From an uncultured Pedobacter sp. (GTDB taxonomy: Bacteria; Bacteroidota; Bacteroidia; Sphingobacteriales; Sphingobacteriaceae), in the NCBI GenBank assembly GCA_946478755.1, contig CAMLDJ010000220.1:1-9050 (forward strand): 9,050 nucleotides of DNA, given 5' to 3'. Positions 6,316 through 9,050 of this stretch are shown piece after piece. Each line of letters begins with the position of its first letter. The stretch's first letter is position 1. The notes beneath the pieces are model-generated. The model was not told where the DNA came from. It saw only the letters and a program-made list of their open reading frames with translations, and made no database searches. The position numbers and the translations under genes were made by a program.

Positions 6316-6579
6316 ATGGAAAAGATCTTGCAAAAACAATGGGAAGAACAAGGCAATTCCCTTTATAAAGCGGTAATATTCAAAGATTTTCAGGAAGCAT
6401 TCTCCTTTATGATCCGTGTAGCTTTTTTAGCGGAGAAAAACGATCATCATCCTAAATGGACCAATGAATGGAATAAGGTAGAGATCTGGTTATCCACACA
6501 TAGTGCCGGCAACATCGTTACAGAAAAGGACAGGAACCTGGCTAAGGAAATAGATAAGCTGCTGGAAGTAGAACAATAA
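6316..6579 (+). CDS. phhB: Pterin-4a-carbinolamine dehydratase (4a-hydroxytetrahydrobiopterin dehydratase)
   Basis: This enzyme dehydrates 4a-hydroxytetrahydropterin, recycling the pterin cofactor of aromatic amino acid hydroxylases. The 87-residue product is slightly shorter than the common 95-110 but spans the fold: W9 near the start, [19 protein letters not shown] (22-40), DHHPKW (43-48) and [18 protein letters not shown] (55-72). The active-site histidines H44, H45 and H62 are all present. No signal peptide, so cytoplasmic. It starts 3 bp after the msrA stop. No phenylalanine hydroxylase gene is in the window, so its partner is unknown; some bacterial members are thought to serve other pterins. 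The stop lies 6 bp from the stop of the convergent SGNH gene, leaving no room for a separate terminator. The symbol phhB is given by family only. Confidence 0.93.
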   Translation: MEKILQKQWEEQGNSLYKAVIFKDFQEAFSFMIRVAFLAEKNDHHPKWTNEWNKVEIWLSTHSAGNIVTEKDRNLAKEIDKLLEVEQ

Positions 6580-6585
6580 ATCAAA

Positions 6586-7872
6586 TCAGGGAAATTTAAC
6601 TCCGCGGTATTTGGTCACATCTACAATGGGAATACTGGAACCGTATGTATCGTTAATGGCTTTGATAAAGCCATTAGCAGTAATGGCATAGCCCAAGGGC
6701 GTTAAATGTATGCCATCCAATGAAAAAAGATTTCCCTGTATGTAGCCCGCACTCACAGGGATCCCATTTGCTACCTTACCGGCAGCATATTCGTTTAATA
6801 GGGCATAAGCATCCATCACTGCCAGATGATTTGAATTGGCGATTGTCTTGATGCTTGTATTATAAGATTGAACATAATCAATCACTATAGCCACCTCAGC
6901 TTTATCCAACACGTACCTGTTTTCAACAGGATTTCCGGGATGTAAGCCATAAGGTATGCCTTGTAGATTAGGTTTACCTATGAGGTTTGCAGAACTTAGC
7001 GGCAGGGTAAATAAGTCTTCTGCTGTAGCCGGCCTTGCAGGACCTGAACCGGGCTGAATGTAAATATATTTTACCGACGCCCCTGTTGGCGTAGCATTGA
7101 CTGCAGCCAATAATGTTTTTAAGGTTACTGTTCTGAAATACGCAGTAGTGGTAACATCCGGAATGGTAGCCACTACACCCTTGGCACCGGTAGAAACGAG
7201 TTTTGCCACTACAGCGCTATACGCACCAGCAAATGTAACTTTTGGTGTGGGTGCATCTGCTGCTGCACCGGCACTGGCATAACTAAGAATGTCGTTATTT
7301 CCGAGCCACAGGCTAAAGAAGGTCCATGGTTTTGCGGTCGCGAAACTCATATAAGTGCTTGTACCGACAGTAGCGTCAGTGAGCAGCCGTTCAAAATAAT
7401 TATTCAGTGTGCCATAGCCGGCTATGTTTGCATGAATCAGTTTGAGACCAGGCACCCCAAAATTTTCAATATCACCGGTATATCTGGTATATAAATTGTT
7501 ACCAGCAACCTGTCCGCGGATAGCCAGGTTCGAAGTTTCAGGTTCAATAGTAGGTACCCCGTTGGTCAGCGCTGTCAATTTAAGATAACCAGATCCATTA
7601 AATTGTGAGGCAGGAAAGAAAGGTGTGCTGAAACTGCCACCACCAACAGCTTTCATTTGTGCAGCCATCATTTCAGGATAAGAATTCTTTTGGCCTTCCA
7701 GCGATAATCCCTGATCAGCATATCCTGCGGTGAGTGAATTTCCCAAAGCAATATAACGGGTAAAATCTGCAGTTCCCTTATCCGGGGTAACCATATCTAT
7801 GTTAGGTTTACAGGAAGACAGTCCGATAATGGCCAGTGCAACTAAACTTTTATAAAAGTATGTTAAGTTCAT
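6586..7872 (-). CDS. SGNH/GDSL-family hydrolase lipoprotein
   Basis: A 428-residue secreted esterase/lipase-type protein. The N-terminus is a lipoprotein signal with lipobox LSSC (C21), so the mature protein should be lipid-anchored in the envelope. SGNH blocks are visible: ALGNSLTAGYADQG (42-55) with nucleophile S46, FGVPGLKL (138-145) for the block II glycine, LGNND (190-194) for the block III Asn, and SLDGIHLTPLGY (384-395) with the catalytic D386 and H389. Between these are Gly/Ala/Thr-rich stretches (about 195-300) longer than in compact SGNH enzymes, as is common in Bacteroidota members of this size. The start ATG (7870-7872) lies 17 bp after the stop of the FadL-like gene, so the two form an operon. 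This suggests hydrolysis of lipid or ester substrates handled by that transporter. Substrate unknown. Confidence 0.93.
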   Translation of the reverse strand: MNLTYFYKSLVALAIIGLSSCKPNIDMVTPDKGTADFTRYIALGNSLTAGYADQGLSLEGQKNSYPEMMAAQMKAVGGGSFSTPFFPASQFNGSGYLKLTALTNGVPTIEPETSNLAIRGQVAGNNLYTRYTGDIENFGVPGLKLIHANIAGYGTLNNYFERLLTDATVGTSTYMSFATAKPWTFFSLWLGNNDILSYASAGAAADAPTPKVTFAGAYSAVVAKLVSTGAKGVVATIPDVTTTAYFRTVTLKTLLAAVNATPTGASVKYIYIQPGSGPARPATAEDLFTLPLSSANLIGKPNLQGIPYGLHPGNPVENRYVLDKAEVAIVIDYVQSYNTSIKTIANSNHLAVMDAYALLNEYAAGKVANGIPVSAGYIQGNLFSLDGIHLTPLGYAITANGFIKAINDTYGSSIPIVDVTKYRGVKFP

Positions 7873-7889
7873 GGTGTGAAGAATAAAGA

Positions 7890-9050
7890 TTAGAATTTAT
7901 AAGATAGGGCGACACCGGGAATATAGGCAACAGTTTTAAAGGTGCCGCTCAGCCCAGTTTCTATATTCGTTTCAGTTCTTGATTTTAAGTTCTCATATAA
8001 AAAGGAGAAATCAACACTAAAACGTTCGGACGGTTTTATTCCGATACCGGCACTTAGCAATAACCGGTCTGCATCCGGTACCTCGGGGGTAACATAGCCT
8101 TCTCCGACAGGAGACAATGCGTATCCAATGCCTGCCCTTAGTGTTAGAAATGAACTGGTCTCATTTTGTATCCCAAGCCGGAAAGTCGCTGCATCATGAT
8201 AATTACGTGCGGAGGGCGTAGATGTTCCATTGTCATAATAGAAAGTGAGGTCTTCATAAGTATGCCACCAAACCCAGTTTACATCAAGGGCAATGGTTGT
8301 TTTTTCTGAAGGATATAATCCAAAGCCAATGGTACTCGTCGCAGGCAATGGTAAGGTGGCATTAAATTTACCAGGCAATAGTGGTGTTACTGAAGCAGGG
8401 GCGTTAAAGAAATTGGCATTTCCGTCTTCCACCTTAGCCGTTACCTGGGAGCGGTGGGTAAGGCCTATTGAAACACCAGAAACGGTTTTGATAAAAATAC
8501 CGGCATTCCACCCGAAATCTTTGGAATCGCCCTTTAGCTGCGCGGCGGTTTGTACCCCATTTTTGCTATAGGGCAGCGCCCTTCTAAGGTTTACCTTACC
8601 CAGCGCATAGACCAACCCGCCGCCAATACCGATGTGATCGGTGAGCTTCAGACTTAAAGTTGGCTGAATGTAGATGGCTTGCAGATCAAGTGAAGTCAGG
8701 GTATATTTTCCCGTCCAGTCGTCATCCCAGTGCATGGCACCCCCAAATGGAGTGTAAACCCCTATCCCGAACCTCAGGCGATTTTCAGGAGCACCAAAAA
8801 CGGCATAGGCCGCCAACGGTGTTGCTACGTTATTTTTATTCTGCTGGACAAGCTGTGAACCGGTTTCGTTAAAAGCTGTTTTAAGCCAGATGCCATGGAC
8901 TCCTGCCTGTACGCCATTCCTCTTTAAAAATGAGACCGCTCCGGGATTAAAAAACACAGCGGCTTCATCAAGGGCAATGCCTGCACCGGCACCTGCCATT
9001 GCCGTTTGCTTTTGTCCCTGGAGATTAACCTGGAACGACTGCGAAAATCC
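7890..9050 (-). CDS. FadL/OmpP1-type outer-membrane transporter (5' end outside window)
   Basis: An outer-membrane beta-barrel of the FadL/TodX (OmpP1) family, which imports hydrophobic molecules such as long-chain fatty acids. About 386 residues are visible and the reading frame runs off the window at 9050. The apparent start ATG at 8997-8999 is internal: 17 further in-frame codons upstream read GFSQSFQVNLQGQKQTA, the conserved mature N-terminus that leads into MAGAGAGIALDEAAVFFNPG. So the signal peptide and true start lie beyond the edge. The remainder shows alternating hydrophobic beta strands, a GVYTPFG stretch, and ends in VALSYKF with the C-terminal aromatic F typical of BamA-dependent barrels. 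It is followed after 17 bp by an SGNH lipoprotein gene on the same strand. Substrate not determinable. Confidence 0.93.
   Translation of the reverse strand, partial: GFSQSFQVNLQGQKQTAMAGAGAGIALDEAAVFFNPGAVSFLKRNGVQAGVHGIWLKTAFNETGSQLVQQNKNNVATPLAAYAVFGAPENRLRFGIGVYTPFGGAMHWDDDWTGKYTLTSLDLQAIYIQPTLSLKLTDHIGIGGGLVYALGKVNLRRALPYSKNGVQTAAQLKGDSKDFGWNAGIFIKTVSGVSIGLTHRSQVTAKVEDGNANFFNAPASVTPLLPGKFNATLPLPATSTIGFGLYPSEKTTIALDVNWVWWHTYEDLTFYYDNGTSTPSARNYHDAATFRLGIQNETSSFLTLRAGIGYALSPVGEGYVTPEVPDADRLLLSAGIGIKPSERFSVDFSFLYENLKSRTETNIETGLSGTFKTVAYIPGVALSYKF

Overview
The window looks like chromosomal DNA of a Bacteroidota member, probably Sphingobacteriaceae (Pedobacter-like). Pointers are AT-rich intergenic regions, start codons without Shine-Dalgarno sequences, promoter elements of the TAnnTTTG type, lipoprotein-type outer-membrane genes and a Bacteroidota-style MutL N-terminus. 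The genus is an inference; no rRNA or other marker gene is present.

Layout. Positions 1-644 (minus) hold the N-terminal ATPase half of mutL, cut by the window edge. Positions 788-2584 (plus) encode an exported protein joining an orphan GH3 C-terminal-type domain to a serine beta-lactamase-type domain; the GH3 catalytic barrel is missing. Its stop lies 3 bp from the stop of a convergent XRE/S24 (LexA/CI-like) repressor at 2588-3262 (minus). Divergent from the repressor, 3438-4337 (plus) encodes a degenerate nucleotidyltransferase-HEPN protein. The space between these two holds a perfect 9-bp inverted repeat next to an exact plus-strand -7 promoter box, so the repressor probably controls the HEPN gene. 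Positions 4479-5441 (minus) encode an isopenicillin-N-synthase-type 2-oxoglutarate/Fe(II) oxygenase. Positions 5686-6312 and 6316-6579 (plus) form a two-gene unit: an exported methionine sulfoxide reductase A and a pterin-4a-carbinolamine dehydratase. Positions 6586-7872 and 7890-9050 (minus) form a second two-gene unit: a FadL/OmpP1-type outer-membrane transporter (5' end outside the window) followed by an SGNH-hydrolase lipoprotein.

How the genes work together. Most of the window is housekeeping or envelope function: mismatch repair, cell-wall or peptide hydrolysis, repair of oxidised protein, and lipid uptake with hydrolysis. The accessory-looking part is the repressor/HEPN pair around 2588-4337. 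It has the architecture of a self-regulated, possibly damage-inducible module. Nothing here proves a defence or toxin role: the HEPN protein lacks both the catalytic nucleotidyltransferase aspartates and the HEPN RNase motif. I saw no tRNA, rRNA, CRISPR array, insertion sequence or phage structural gene.
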